A stretch of DNA of 64,000 nt from Bacteroidota bacterium (GTDB lineage Bacteria > Bacteroidota > Bacteroidia > Chitinophagales > Chitinophagaceae), in the NCBI GenBank assembly GCA_025363385.1, contig JANYEA010000096.1:1-64000 (forward strand), given 5' to 3'. Position numbers and translations under genes: made by a program. This document shows, one piece after another, positions 43,003 to 52,236 of this stretch (position 1 is its first letter; every line of letters begins with the position of its first letter). The notes under the pieces are model-generated. The model searched no databases. It saw only the letters and a list, made by a program, of their open reading frames with translations, and had not been told where the DNA came from.

Positions 43003-44355
43003 CTAAGCAGCTTTGTGTTTTCTAAACTGATTTATTTTAGCAGCTACTAATGCTAATTTTATCTTTGATTCAGCCCAGCCAGTTTGAAAAATTTCTTTAA
43101 AAGTAAAATCTAATTTTTTCCTTAAGGTGTAATAACCAAATAATACGCCAGAAATAATAGTTAAGGGAGATACAATTGCGATTCCATATAAATTCTTAAA
43201 TATAACAATACCAGCAAATGTTCCACCAACACTAAAAAATAACATAATCAGTACTTTCTGAAAGTTTACATGCGGCAAATGCAACATGTCGAGCGTTACA
43301 CCACTAAATCTATCGAAAGGAAATAGCAAAGAAAAAAGAATCATAATCCTAAAAATATTTGCAGCTTCGGTACCTACATATTTTGAACCTCCCAAAATAG
43401 AAATGGCTACATCTGCAAATATGATACCCCCTAATACTAATGGAATAAATGCAAAAGTTAGTAGGCCAACATATTTTTTAAATACACTCAAAACCTCATC
43501 AATTTTATTTCTGTTCATTGCAGCTGCCATAGCAGACATACCTGTTCCTATAAAACTACTCAAGGGTAATTCAATGATGGTCATGAGTCTGCATGGAATA
43601 TTATAAATAGCCAAGGATGCTGGTCCGAGTAACATGGTGATAAAAAAAGTATCTGCGTTCTTAAATAGAATAGTACTGATATTGCTTCCCAGACTGTATT
43701 TGCCAAAATGTGAAATTTCAATAATTATTTCCTTTGTGAATTTTATTAAAGTCCTTATTCGGGAAAGATTCATGACCACGCAGAATAAAGAGGAAAATAA
43801 ATTTGTAACAAAATTCAAGATCATCAAATTTTCTAAACTCATTTTGTGCCATAAAATAAGGCCCCCAATAATCAGAAACATAGAACCACTATTCACTAAT
43901 CTTAACCATAATATTTTGGTGTAATTTTCATCTGCCATCAAGATCCAGGTGGTTACTGTAAAGGGTAAAGAACTTAAAAATGTTACACCTAACCACTTAA
44001 TCACGATGATCATTTGTGGGTAATCTATATTCTTAAATATTAACCATAGTATACCATTCAATAACATTAAGGTAAGTGTAATGCTAATGGCAATAAACCA
44101 TATAGAGCCTAAAACGCCTTCAGCTCTTTCTTTTACGGTACCTGCATAAAATTTTACTGTGGCGGTACCTAAAAATCCTGCTCGAAAAGATTCAGCTACA
44201 CTTTGCACGCTTAAGAAAAAAAACCAGGATCCAATATCAGGTTTCGTCATCGACCTGTATAAAAGAGACATGATGATGATACTAAAAGCAGAGATAACAA
44301 TATTACCAGTTAGCGCTAAAAAGTGCTTATTTTTTAAACTTGAAATCTTAATCAT
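43003..44355 (-). CDS. Oligosaccharide flippase (MOP/Wzx-like)
   Basis: A 450-aa polytopic protein with about twelve to fourteen membrane helices and the polysaccharide-export pattern of the MOP superfamily. N-terminal features are ALTGNIVISAFSIIIMSLLY and the segment WFFFLSVQS; the C-terminal half repeats the helical pairs. No catalytic site is expected. It would flip a lipid-linked glycan across the inner membrane, consistent with the neighbouring PAP2, ATP-grasp and GT14 genes. It is transcribed leftward, divergently from the ATP-grasp gene. Confidence 0.85.
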   Translation of the reverse strand: MIKISSLKNKHFLALTGNIVISAFSIIIMSLLYRSMTKPDIGSWFFFLSVQSVAESFRAGFLGTATVKFYAGTVKERAEGVLGSIWFIAISITLTLMLLNGILWLIFKNIDYPQMIIVIKWLGVTFLSSLPFTVTTWILMADENYTKILWLRLVNSGSMFLIIGGLILWHKMSLENLMILNFVTNLFSSLFCVVMNLSRIRTLIKFTKEIIIEISHFGKYSLGSNISTILFKNADTFFITMLLGPASLAIYNIPCRLMTIIELPLSSFIGTGMSAMAAAMNRNKIDEVLSVFKKYVGLLTFAFIPLVLGGIIFADVAISILGGSKYVGTEAANIFRIMILFSLLFPFDRFSGVTLDMLHLPHVNFQKVLIMLFFSVGGTFAGIVIFKNLYGIAIVSPLTIISGVLFGYYTLRKKLDFTFKEIFQTGWAESKIKLALVAAKINQFRKHKAA

Positions 44356-44449
44356 TGTAAAGGAATAGTTTTCACACAGTATTTAACGTAAAAGTAATTG
44401 ATGCTTCCTATATATTGCTGATATTTATATATATTTAAATTAAAAATCT

Positions 44450-45601
44450 ATGTTTAATGTATTAGTAGCTTGTTATGGCAAATGGGATGCAACTGCTGAA
44501 GTACCATATATTTTAAAAAAAGCAGGCTGTCATGTGGATGTTTTTTGTACAAACGAATCCTGGCTTATTTCAAATAAATATTATGATAATTGGATTGACG
44601 CTGGTGAAGGAAAGGAATTTAATAAAGAAAAATTCTTTTCTGTAATCGAGAATAATAATTATCAATGGATCATATTAGGGGATGATATCTTGATCAATTT
44701 CATGAATCAAGAGATCCATGATGAAGCATTATTCCTAAAAATATTACCGCTCACTAAAATAGCGAACAGAAAAATTCTTAGTTCCAAACAAGGGTTATCT
44801 GATTTTTGTATTGCCAACAAAATTGATACACCTGGTTATGTGATGTATAATGATCTATCAGATCTTGAAACAATTAAGGCAACTTTGCATTTCCCGGTAA
44901 TTAATAAACTCGATTTTAGCTTTGGGGGTACTGATATGTTCATTAGTAATTCCTTTGAAGAGTTTCAAACAAATATTCATAAACTACCATTGGGTAAAAA
45001 TGTGCTGGTACAGGAATTTGTTACTGGTGAAGAAATTCCTGTAGAAGGTCTGTTTTATAAGGGCGAATTATTGGTATACTTAAGCTCCAATGTGTTGAAA
45101 TATTCCAGTACCAATTTTTCCTATACAACCCGGAAAAATTATTACGATAATGAAGACCTTAAGCCCATTCTAATACGCCTTGGAAAGGAACTTGGGTTAA
45201 GTGGTTTTGCCAATATGCTTTATATCTATAACAAGCAATCTGATAAATATTATCTAATTGAAGTAGATCCAAGGCCCAATTCATGGATGGCATATGGTAG
45301 GTTCATCGCAAATACCAATTTTTCTGATGGAGTAAAACGAATAATTAGTGGCGACTATATCAATGGTTATCAGGGTATGGGAATTAAAAAACCAAAAGTG
45401 GAAGTGGCTTTGTTCTATAAAGACATGAAACGGGTTATTTGGAATAAAGATCTTAATGGAGCCATGAGTTGGTTATTGAATAGAAAGGGCTTTTGGATGT
45501 ACCTGCCTTTTTATGATTTTAAACTAACACGCCGAATTTTTACAACTCTTTGGCGTGAAGTTGTTGGATACAAATGGAAAAAGCTCATGGGCAAAATATA
45601 A
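44450..45601 (+). CDS. ATP-grasp ligase
   Basis: A 383-aa cytoplasmic ATP-grasp protein. An N-terminal pre-ATP-grasp domain (about 1-105) is followed by the ATP-grasp core with FPVINKLDFSFGGTD (the Lys/Gly-rich loop), VLVQEFVTGEEI and the metal-binding LIEVDPRPNSW. Such ligases join a carboxylate to an amine, often an amino acid to a peptide or sugar. With the NRPS-like gene nearby, an amino-acid-modifying role is plausible. It is codirectional with the GT14 gene 36 bp downstream. Confidence 0.85.
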   Translation: MFNVLVACYGKWDATAEVPYILKKAGCHVDVFCTNESWLISNKYYDNWIDAGEGKEFNKEKFFSVIENNNYQWIILGDDILINFMNQEIHDEALFLKILPLTKIANRKILSSKQGLSDFCIANKIDTPGYVMYNDLSDLETIKATLHFPVINKLDFSFGGTDMFISNSFEEFQTNIHKLPLGKNVLVQEFVTGEEIPVEGLFYKGELLVYLSSNVLKYSSTNFSYTTRKNYYDNEDLKPILIRLGKELGLSGFANMLYIYNKQSDKYYLIEVDPRPNSWMAYGRFIANTNFSDGVKRIISGDYINGYQGMGIKKPKVEVALFYKDMKRVIWNKDLNGAMSWLLNRKGFWMYLPFYDFKLTRRIFTTLWREVVGYKWKKLMGKI

Positions 45602-45637
45602 TTTGTGTATTCCCGTTATAAATGAAGAATATATCTA

Positions 45638-46483
45638 ATGCGATTAGCCCATTTAATTTTGGTTCATAATAATCCGGAACAACTGGAAAGACTTTTAAAA
45701 AAAATGGTCTATAGTAATTCCGATGTATATATTCATATAGATAAAAAGGCGGATCAAACACAATTCGAATATTTACTGTCATTACCCAACGTATTTTTTA
45801 TTAAAAACAGAAAATCAGTTGGCTGGGGTAATTATAGTATGGTTGATGCAACTCTTGTAAGCATGCAAGAAATATTGGATTCTCAGAAAATATACTCCCA
45901 TATAAATTTAATGAGCGGACAAGATTATTTACTAAAGCGGATAGAGGAAATTGAAGCATTTTATTTTGCAAACTCAGACAAGTCTTTTATCGCCTATCTT
46001 TCTATAAATACGGAATGGCAAGATGCTAAAAAGCGGTTGGTAAAGTATAACCTTGGCGATTTAACCATACCCTTAAAAGTAGTAGCGCAGATTATTGTAA
46101 ATGTGGTTTTTCCAGATAGAAAGATCCCGGAAAATTTTGAGCCTTATGGCAGGTCTCAATGGATAACCATCACACCCAGTTGTATAAGATATGTATTAGA
46201 AATACTGAAAGAAAAGCCTGAAGTTTTAAATTTCTTTAAGTGGACCTGGGCTGTTGATGAAATCATTTTCCAGACAATTCTTTTAAATTCACCTTTCAAA
46301 GAAACGATTGTAAATGAAAACAAGCGTTATATAAAATTTGAAAATAATGAACTGAATCCAAAAATTCTTAAAACGGCCGATGCTGATAATTTGCTCAAGT
46401 CTGGAAAATTCTTTGCCAGAAAATTTTCAATTCAAGAAGACAGCCAGATTTTAGATATCATTGATGAGGCTATTGGAAATTAA
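45638..46483 (+). CDS. GT14-type (core-2/I-branching) glycosyltransferase
   Basis: A 281-aa glycosyltransferase of the core-2/I-branching family (GT14). The start is typical (MRLAHLILVHNNPEQLERLL) with a DVYIHIDKKAD segment, then the signature INLMSGQDYLL, YGRSQWITITP and a WAVDEIIFQT acidic segment. GT14 enzymes transfer N-acetylglucosamine or xylose; the donor here is unknown. It follows the ATP-grasp gene, and the two form an operon that meets the convergent nucleoside hydrolase gene. Confidence 0.88.
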   Translation: MRLAHLILVHNNPEQLERLLKKMVYSNSDVYIHIDKKADQTQFEYLLSLPNVFFIKNRKSVGWGNYSMVDATLVSMQEILDSQKIYSHINLMSGQDYLLKRIEEIEAFYFANSDKSFIAYLSINTEWQDAKKRLVKYNLGDLTIPLKVVAQIIVNVVFPDRKIPENFEPYGRSQWITITPSCIRYVLEILKEKPEVLNFFKWTWAVDEIIFQTILLNSPFKETIVNENKRYIKFENNELNPKILKTADADNLLKSGKFFARKFSIQEDSQILDIIDEAIGN

Positions 46484-46492
46484 TTGTAGCGA

Positions 46493-47497
46493 TTATTTAA
46501 AGTTGTGTAATGACTGAAAAAAGTCGTTAATTATTTTCTCTTTTTCAAAATATTCCCAAATAATTATTTTTCTGGAATTATTCGGTTGGTCAACCCATTT
46601 TTTATCGATCATCAAGGGACAACTTATTTCAGTGGATCTAGCCCATTTTGGATTTTTAACGATGGCAACTGCTGCCATATCAAATAATGCCCTGGATGGA
46701 GGGGTTCCATAATAATCAACATGTTCGAAAAGACTAATTGAATAATCTCCAAATCGATAGAATTCCCCACCATGCCTTCCAATTATTGGTTTTTCAATTA
46801 TTGGTCCAACTTCCTGTAAGTTTTTTAATGCTTCTTCTTTAGTTACGCTTACTATATTGGTTCCAGAATTTTTTCCATTTTCCACGGTTACCATTTCAAA
46901 ATCTATATCTGTTTTTAAAATGAAATTCATGGCAGGAATATCATTCTCTAAATTATACTCTCCTGGATCTGGATAATTTCCACCCAGCCATACTAAACGA
47001 ATATTTTTACTTATGGCAGGTTCTTTCTTTAAGGCCAATGCTATATTGGTTAGCTTACCAACCGCTATCACTACTAATTTATTTTTGGTATGTTTTTTTG
47101 CTTCTGCTATAATAAAATTGACTGCGCTATATCCATCAAATTTTTCAGTTGACAAATCTTTTGCGATCTCCGAAAATGAAGTATTGGCTCCCTTGAATAG
47201 CGGAATTGTTTTTGAAACACTACAAAGCTTCATGATGCGCTCAGCTTCTATATATTGATCATTAATATTGCCACCATTATATGTGGCATTTACTGTTACC
47301 GCCTTTGTATTAAAAAAAGCACTATTGAAAAATAAATAAGCCAATGCTTGTTGATCGTCTAATTCGTTATTGGCATCTGAATCTAAAATAATGTCTAACT
47401 TTTTTGACTCGTTTATCGAATTTTGAGCCTCACTATTCAATGAAGAAATCAATACTATCAATTGCAATAAGCAAATTATTTTGATCAACTTCTTCAT
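46493..47497 (-). CDS. Exported inosine-uridine nucleoside hydrolase-like protein
   Basis: A 334-aa protein. I chose the ATG at 47497 (MKKLIKIICLLQ) because a signal peptide ending SEAQ follows directly; an upstream ATG at 47539 lies within the GH95 gene. The nucleoside hydrolase site is visible as DIILDSDANNELDDQQAL, a variant of the DTDxGxDD calcium motif, with a later HGGEFY segment. It probably cleaves a ribosyl or related N-glycosidic bond outside the cytoplasm. It starts 7 bp after the GH95 stop, so it belongs to the same operon. Confidence 0.82.
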   Translation of the reverse strand: MKKLIKIICLLQLIVLISSLNSEAQNSINESKKLDIILDSDANNELDDQQALAYLFFNSAFFNTKAVTVNATYNGGNINDQYIEAERIMKLCSVSKTIPLFKGANTSFSEIAKDLSTEKFDGYSAVNFIIAEAKKHTKNKLVVIAVGKLTNIALALKKEPAISKNIRLVWLGGNYPDPGEYNLENDIPAMNFILKTDIDFEMVTVENGKNSGTNIVSVTKEEALKNLQEVGPIIEKPIIGRHGGEFYRFGDYSISLFEHVDYYGTPPSRALFDMAAVAIVKNPKWARSTEISCPLMIDKKWVDQPNNSRKIIIWEYFEKEKIINDFFQSLHNFK

Positions 47498-47504
47498 ATC
47501 GTTT

Positions 47505-49943
47505 TTATTTTGCGGTTTTAATAGTTTCCATTTTTCCATTCATCATCACTTTCGCGGATGCTTGAGTGGATGATTTTATTTTTACATTTTTCACCTTTCC
47601 TTCACTCCAACTAAAATCAACTTCATAATTTCCCCTTGCTTTCAATCCTTTTACTTCTCCTGAAGGCCAAGCTTTTGGAAGTGCAGGTAATAATTCTATA
47701 TATTCTGCATTGGATTGTACTAACATTTCAGCAACGGCTGCTGCTCCACCAAAATTTCCATCAATTTGAAAAGGCGGATGTGCATCAAACAAATTTGGAT
47801 AGGTACCACCACCATTTGAGTAATTTTCTCTGATCTCATCGGGTGCTACATATTTTAATAATTCCCGATACATTTTATATGCATGATCGCCATCTTTTAA
47901 GCGAGCCCAAAGATTGATTCGCCACCCTTTTGACCAACCAGTTGTTTCATCACCTTTGATCTCGAGCGTTCTTTTTGCCGCAGCTGCTATGAGTGGTGTC
48001 TTTTCTGTGGTAACATGTGTACCAGGATATAAGCCATACAAATGACTTTGATGGCGATGCTTCGGATCTGAATCTTCCCAATCGTAATACCACTCTTGCA
48101 AATTACCTTTTTTGCCAACCTGATAAGGATGCAGATTCATAAAAGCTGCATTTACTTTTGCTGCAAAATCATTATCGTTCTTTAATATTTGCTGCGCTGC
48201 AAGTATATCTAAAAATAATTCTCTGATCATTGCCAGATCTGCAGTTCCACCATACATGGTTGCTCCTATAAATCCGCTAGGCGTTTTATAGGTATTTTCA
48301 GGAGAAGTGGAAGGTGAAGTGATGTATTGCCCACTACTATCTTTTACCAACCATGCCAAACAAAACTCGGCAGCTCCACGCATCAGTGGGTATGCTTTCT
48401 GTTCTAAAAAAGATTTGTCTTGTGTAAATAAATAATGCTCCCATAAATGTGTGGAGGCCCAGGTTCCACCCATGGCCCAGTTGGCCCAACTTGGATCTCC
48501 ATTTCCAAAATTTCCTACTGGGTTCGACATGGCCCAGATATCTGAATTATGATGCACCGCCCAACCCGGCATATTATAAAATGTTTTTGCTGTAATACTT
48601 CCCGTTTTTGCAAGATTGCCTATGAACTGTAAAAATGGTTGGTGCATTTCTGAAAGATTTGTGTTCTCTGCCAACCAATAATTTTCTTCTGCATTAATAT
48701 TCATGGTATAGTTACTAGACCATGGTGGTTGAATATATGGATTCCATAAACCCTGCAAATTTGCAGGTACCGCATTTGTTCTGGAGCTACTAATTAGTAA
48801 ATAACGTCCGTACTGAAAATATAAAGTCTCTAAATACGGATCAGTAGCACCAGTTGCATATCGCTTTAAACGTTTATCAGTGGGTAGATTAACTGTATCC
48901 TTATTAGCCAGTTTTAATTGAACCCGATTATAAAATGTTTGATAATCTTTGATGTGATTATTTTTGATTTCAGTCCACCCAGTTTTATAAGCTTTATTCA
49001 TCTCTGAAGCAGCAATAGCCACATTGTCTGCACCTTTAGTGGCCGGGTCTTTATCAAATCCATTGAAGCTTGTAGCCATTGAAACATATACGGTTGCTTC
49101 TGTAGCATCCGATAAACTAATGGTAGAATCTGTTTTTGTAATTTTACCAGTACTACTTTGAATTTTGACATCGGCAGAAAACTTGGTTCCTTTTTTAGGA
49201 TCAAAAGAAACGGCGTCTTTTGTTTTTTGAACATAACTCGGATCTGCTTTCAAAGGTGCTGTTCCTTGAATAGTAATGATATTATTGGCAGTTGATCTTT
49301 GATATTTCAACAATGATTCAAATGCAATGGTAAAACCCAGAGCACCCGGTGTTTTACTAGTAAAATGTATGGCAAAGATCTGGTTGGGATTCGATACTAA
49401 ATATTCTCTTTCTATTACATTACTATTAGAAATGGTTTTTACTTTCGCAATAGCCCGATCCAGATCCAGTTCACGATAATAATCATTGATATAGGGATCA
49501 TCATTCATCTTAATTAACAGGGTACCCAATGGCGCATACGATTCAGAAAATTTCCCTTGTAGTTTTTTTATTAGCTGCTCGGCCTTTTTATAGTTTTTAT
49601 CCTGTAAAGCTTTACGTACATCCGGTAAATGCTTGTAGGCATTTGGATTCATATTTGCATTTACTGGTTCTCCAGACCAAAGTGTAAGATCATTCAAGTA
49701 AATCTTATCTGTTGAGATTCCTCCAAATACGGTTGCACCCTGTGTGCCATTTCCAAGCACTAGTGTTTCTTCAAAATAGTTAGCCGGACTTTCGTACCAT
49801 AATTTTAAGGGTAACTGTATGCTGGCTGTGCTTGCAACTGAAATAACAGCAGGTGTGGATTTGGTTTTTTTTGCAGGCTTTTTTTGTGCTAATAAACATG
49901 CAGGTAATGCAATTGAAACCAGTGCAATTAAAAATTTATTCAT
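47505..49943 (-). CDS. GH95 alpha-L-fucosidase/galactosidase
   Basis: An 812-aa exported glycoside hydrolase of family GH95. Signal peptide 1-19 is followed by a Pro/Lys/Thr linker, then the N-terminal [19 protein letters not shown] signature, [16 protein letters not shown] (conserved Asn residues of the inverting mechanism) and [18 protein letters not shown] (the conserved Asp/Asn block). It acts on terminal alpha-L-fucosyl or alpha-L-galactosyl groups of plant glycans such as xyloglucan or rhamnogalacturonan-II. It lies between the VF530 gene and the nucleoside hydrolase gene, all leftward. Confidence 0.93.
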   Translation of the reverse strand: MNKFLIALVSIALPACLLAQKKPAKKTKSTPAVISVASTASIQLPLKLWYESPANYFEETLVLGNGTQGATVFGGISTDKIYLNDLTLWSGEPVNANMNPNAYKHLPDVRKALQDKNYKKAEQLIKKLQGKFSESYAPLGTLLIKMNDDPYINDYYRELDLDRAIAKVKTISNSNVIEREYLVSNPNQIFAIHFTSKTPGALGFTIAFESLLKYQRSTANNIITIQGTAPLKADPSYVQKTKDAVSFDPKKGTKFSADVKIQSSTGKITKTDSTISLSDATEATVYVSMATSFNGFDKDPATKGADNVAIAASEMNKAYKTGWTEIKNNHIKDYQTFYNRVQLKLANKDTVNLPTDKRLKRYATGATDPYLETLYFQYGRYLLISSSRTNAVPANLQGLWNPYIQPPWSSNYTMNINAEENYWLAENTNLSEMHQPFLQFIGNLAKTGSITAKTFYNMPGWAVHHNSDIWAMSNPVGNFGNGDPSWANWAMGGTWASTHLWEHYLFTQDKSFLEQKAYPLMRGAAEFCLAWLVKDSSGQYITSPSTSPENTYKTPSGFIGATMYGGTADLAMIRELFLDILAAQQILKNDNDFAAKVNAAFMNLHPYQVGKKGNLQEWYYDWEDSDPKHRHQSHLYGLYPGTHVTTEKTPLIAAAAKRTLEIKGDETTGWSKGWRINLWARLKDGDHAYKMYRELLKYVAPDEIRENYSNGGGTYPNLFDAHPPFQIDGNFGGAAAVAEMLVQSNAEYIELLPALPKAWPSGEVKGLKARGNYEVDFSWSEGKVKNVKIKSSTQASAKVMMNGKMETIKTAK

Positions 49944-49950
49944 CAGTATT

Positions 49951-50184
49951 CTATATTGTTGTTAGGTTATGATAGCTATCGATATATAATTGTTCTACTT
50001 TGGTTCTAGCCCAAGGTGTTTTTCGAAGAAACTTAAGGCAAGATTGTATGCTGGGATTATCTAAGAAACAATTGATCTTAATTCGATTCCCCAGTTCTTC
50101 CCATCCATAATGATTCACTAAGAATGTAACCACCATTTCTAATGTTTTACCATGCAATGGATCGGGGTTCTTTGTTTTTTCCAT
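49951..50184 (-). CDS. VF530/DUF2132 family protein
   Basis: A 77-aa protein with the full VF530 pattern: [40 protein letters not shown] and ARTKVEQLY. The ATG at 50184 gives the canonical start; one two codons earlier is also possible. VF530 proteins are small, helical and of unknown function, with a proposed DNA-binding role. It is 7 bp before the GH95 gene on the same strand, but probably housekeeping rather than part of glycan use. Confidence 0.9.
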   Translation of the reverse strand: MEKTKNPDPLHGKTLEMVVTFLVNHYGWEELGNRIKINCFLDNPSIQSCLKFLRKTPWARTKVEQLYIDSYHNLTTI

Positions 50185-50226
50185 ACCCAAATATAATTGT
50201 GATTAGTGATGCAATCGATTTGTTAT

Positions 50227-50904
50227 TTATCCTGCATAAATATAACCACAACCGTTTTCCTGTGCCCTTCCCAAGGCCCATACACCTGATGGTATTAACT
50301 GTACACCTGGAAGTAGATGATTGATCCATTCGGTATAAACCTCCGCAGGGTTAAGATTCATTTTCTCTGCGATTGTTTTACTGAGTTTTTTGGTGGCCAG
50401 GTCACATACACAGAATAGTGCTCCTCGTTCTTGTAGCTTTTTTACACCCTGTACGTTGGGTAACGGAAAATCACCGGGTTTTGGATCGTAATATAAATTT
50501 CTTATACTAGGCTTCTGAGTGAGCGGGTCCGTAATTTTTAAGGCAACTCCTAATTGATATTTCTCCCAGATTGTATCATCATATCCAAATCCACTGGCAC
50601 CATGTCTGAAAACTGTTACGGCTGTAATGTCTTTGTCTTTACTTCCTGTTTGGTTATTGGATTCATAATAAGCCCAGTTCCAAATGACGGGTAGTCCGTT
50701 ATTTGGCATGGCACCATCATATACAATACGGTGTTTACCTTTGATTTTTTTAAACCAGTTATCAGCATCATCTAATTGTGAAGGGAAAAATCTCGAATCG
50801 TTCGCATAAATTGGATTCGTTAATATCGAAAGGCTGCTTGCTGTAACTCCCATTGCCATGGCACTGATGAAATTTCTCCTGGTATTTGAACTTTCCTTTT
50901 TCAT
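50227..50904 (-). CDS. Tat-exported protein, DsrE-like C-terminus
   Basis: A 225-aa protein whose N-terminus has the twin-arginine motif (NTRRNFISAMAMG), so it is probably folded in the cytoplasm, perhaps with a cofactor, and exported by Tat. The C-terminal half (HLLPGVQLIPSGVWALGRAQ, ending ENGCGYIYAG) resembles DsrE/DsrF-like sulfur-relay folds, where a Cys near the end (GCGY) may matter. The enzymatic role is not known. It is leftward and lies between the kinase and VF530 genes. Confidence 0.75.
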   Translation of the reverse strand: MKKESSNTRRNFISAMAMGVTASSLSILTNPIYANDSRFFPSQLDDADNWFKKIKGKHRIVYDGAMPNNGLPVIWNWAYYESNNQTGSKDKDITAVTVFRHGASGFGYDDTIWEKYQLGVALKITDPLTQKPSIRNLYYDPKPGDFPLPNVQGVKKLQERGALFCVCDLATKKLSKTIAEKMNLNPAEVYTEWINHLLPGVQLIPSGVWALGRAQENGCGYIYAG

Positions 50905-51001
50905 GGTAAATATTATACTGTGTAATATAATATTAAATTCTATTTTTTTTACTGCAATGATGTCAAGTTTAGAAAATTCATTTAGCCTTATTCTTTTGAG
51001 T

Positions 51002-52135
51002 TTATAAAGGAAGTCTTACAAAAAAGGTAGTACCCAATTCTTCAGAAGAAGTAAATCCAACTGTTCCATTTAAATATCGTTCAGTTAATAATTTAATAGA
51101 GTAAGTACCAAGTCCCCTTCCTACGCCCTTTGTACTAAATGAACGTTGGAATATTTGCGCTTGAACATTTAACGGAATAATGCCAGGATTTTGAACTGAA
51201 CATAATATGAAATTATTTTCCTCAACACAGTTCAATAAAATATCACCCCCCTTATTAGTAGCTTCCAATGCATTTTTGATCATGTTAATCACCACCCGTT
51301 TTAATAACATGGAATCTGTTTGAATTATCCCTGAAAAACTGTGTTCATCTATTAAAATAGTTTTGTTAGCCGCAACTTTATTATGAGATAAATAAGATAA
51401 AGCTTCATTTAAAATATCAAGTGTATTTGTCTCACATAAAGTGGGTTCTAAATCTCCTTTCTCGGCAAACACCATTACTCGTTGAGAAAGAATTTCTTCT
51501 AATAGTTCTTTACTTAAATCATTTACTATACCAATATACTTGCCACTTGTTATATTGTCATTGTCTGAACGAATTAATAAATCACTTACCCCTTTTAAAC
51601 TACCCACAATATTTAAAATATCGTGAAAAAATAGGCGTTCTAATATCGAGCGTCTATTCTTATCGCTTATATCTTCTATTGAAAGAATAGAATAAGTATT
51701 TCCTTGAAACTTAAAAGGTGCAGTTGTAACTTTTAAATCAAGATACTCATGAATACCATTCTCTTCAGTTGTTATTCGACAGTCTTTTGATATTTTTTGG
51801 GATTTCACCTGACTTTCAAGTATAGAATTTACAGCACCGCAATACCTGCATTTTTCACAAGTACCACATCCAGCTTCCATAACTGTTGAATTCACACATT
51901 TAAGGGCTTCCCCAGGCCTTGCACCTATCAGCTTTTTGATGTCTGTAATTTCCAACAGTTTCATTAGTTCATCGTTCCCAAATATTATCTGTCTTTCTGG
52001 GTTCAGAATTGCAACTACTTCGGGCATCGTGTTTATGAAACTCGATATCCATTCAGAAGAACTTAATAAAGTATAATCGGCTTCTAACTGTTCAATTGAT
52101 GCTCTGTTTGCGGGTGCAAAATTAGTGAGTTTCAT
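51002..52135 (-). CDS. PAS sensor histidine kinase with Cys cluster
   Basis: A 377-aa cytoplasmic kinase with no membrane helix. A PAS-like domain (about 28-155) contains Cys80 and the cluster Cys90, Cys93, Cys96, Cys99 (GCGTCEKCRYC), which could bind zinc or an iron-sulfur cluster. The histidine phosphoacceptor is His171 in FFHDILN. The HATPase has VINMIKNALEAT (N box) and a GVGRGLGTYSIKLL G2-like segment. It may sense redox state or metal. No response regulator is adjacent. It lies about 100 bp from the rhamnosidase start. Confidence 0.87.
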   Translation of the reverse strand: MKLTNFAPANRASIEQLEADYTLLSSSEWISSFINTMPEVVAILNPERQIIFGNDELMKLLEITDIKKLIGARPGEALKCVNSTVMEAGCGTCEKCRYCGAVNSILESQVKSQKISKDCRITTEENGIHEYLDLKVTTAPFKFQGNTYSILSIEDISDKNRRSILERLFFHDILNIVGSLKGVSDLLIRSDNDNITSGKYIGIVNDLSKELLEEILSQRVMVFAEKGDLEPTLCETNTLDILNEALSYLSHNKVAANKTILIDEHSFSGIIQTDSMLLKRVVINMIKNALEATNKGGDILLNCVEENNFILCSVQNPGIIPLNVQAQIFQRSFSTKGVGRGLGTYSIKLLTERYLNGTVGFTSSEELGTTFFVRLPL

Positions 52136-52236
52136 AAACCTAGATTGGGGGGTGAGAATCTGGATTTAAGTTAATTCATGGGTACTTAAATTCAATATTT
52201 TGTTGAACTTTTGGACTAAAAAATAAGAACAGAATT

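Noticed and set aside
43286-43924. Frames of 106 and 96 codons antisense to the flippase gene
   Set aside because: The membrane-protein frame on the minus strand is complete and typical; the plus frames are low-complexity shadows.
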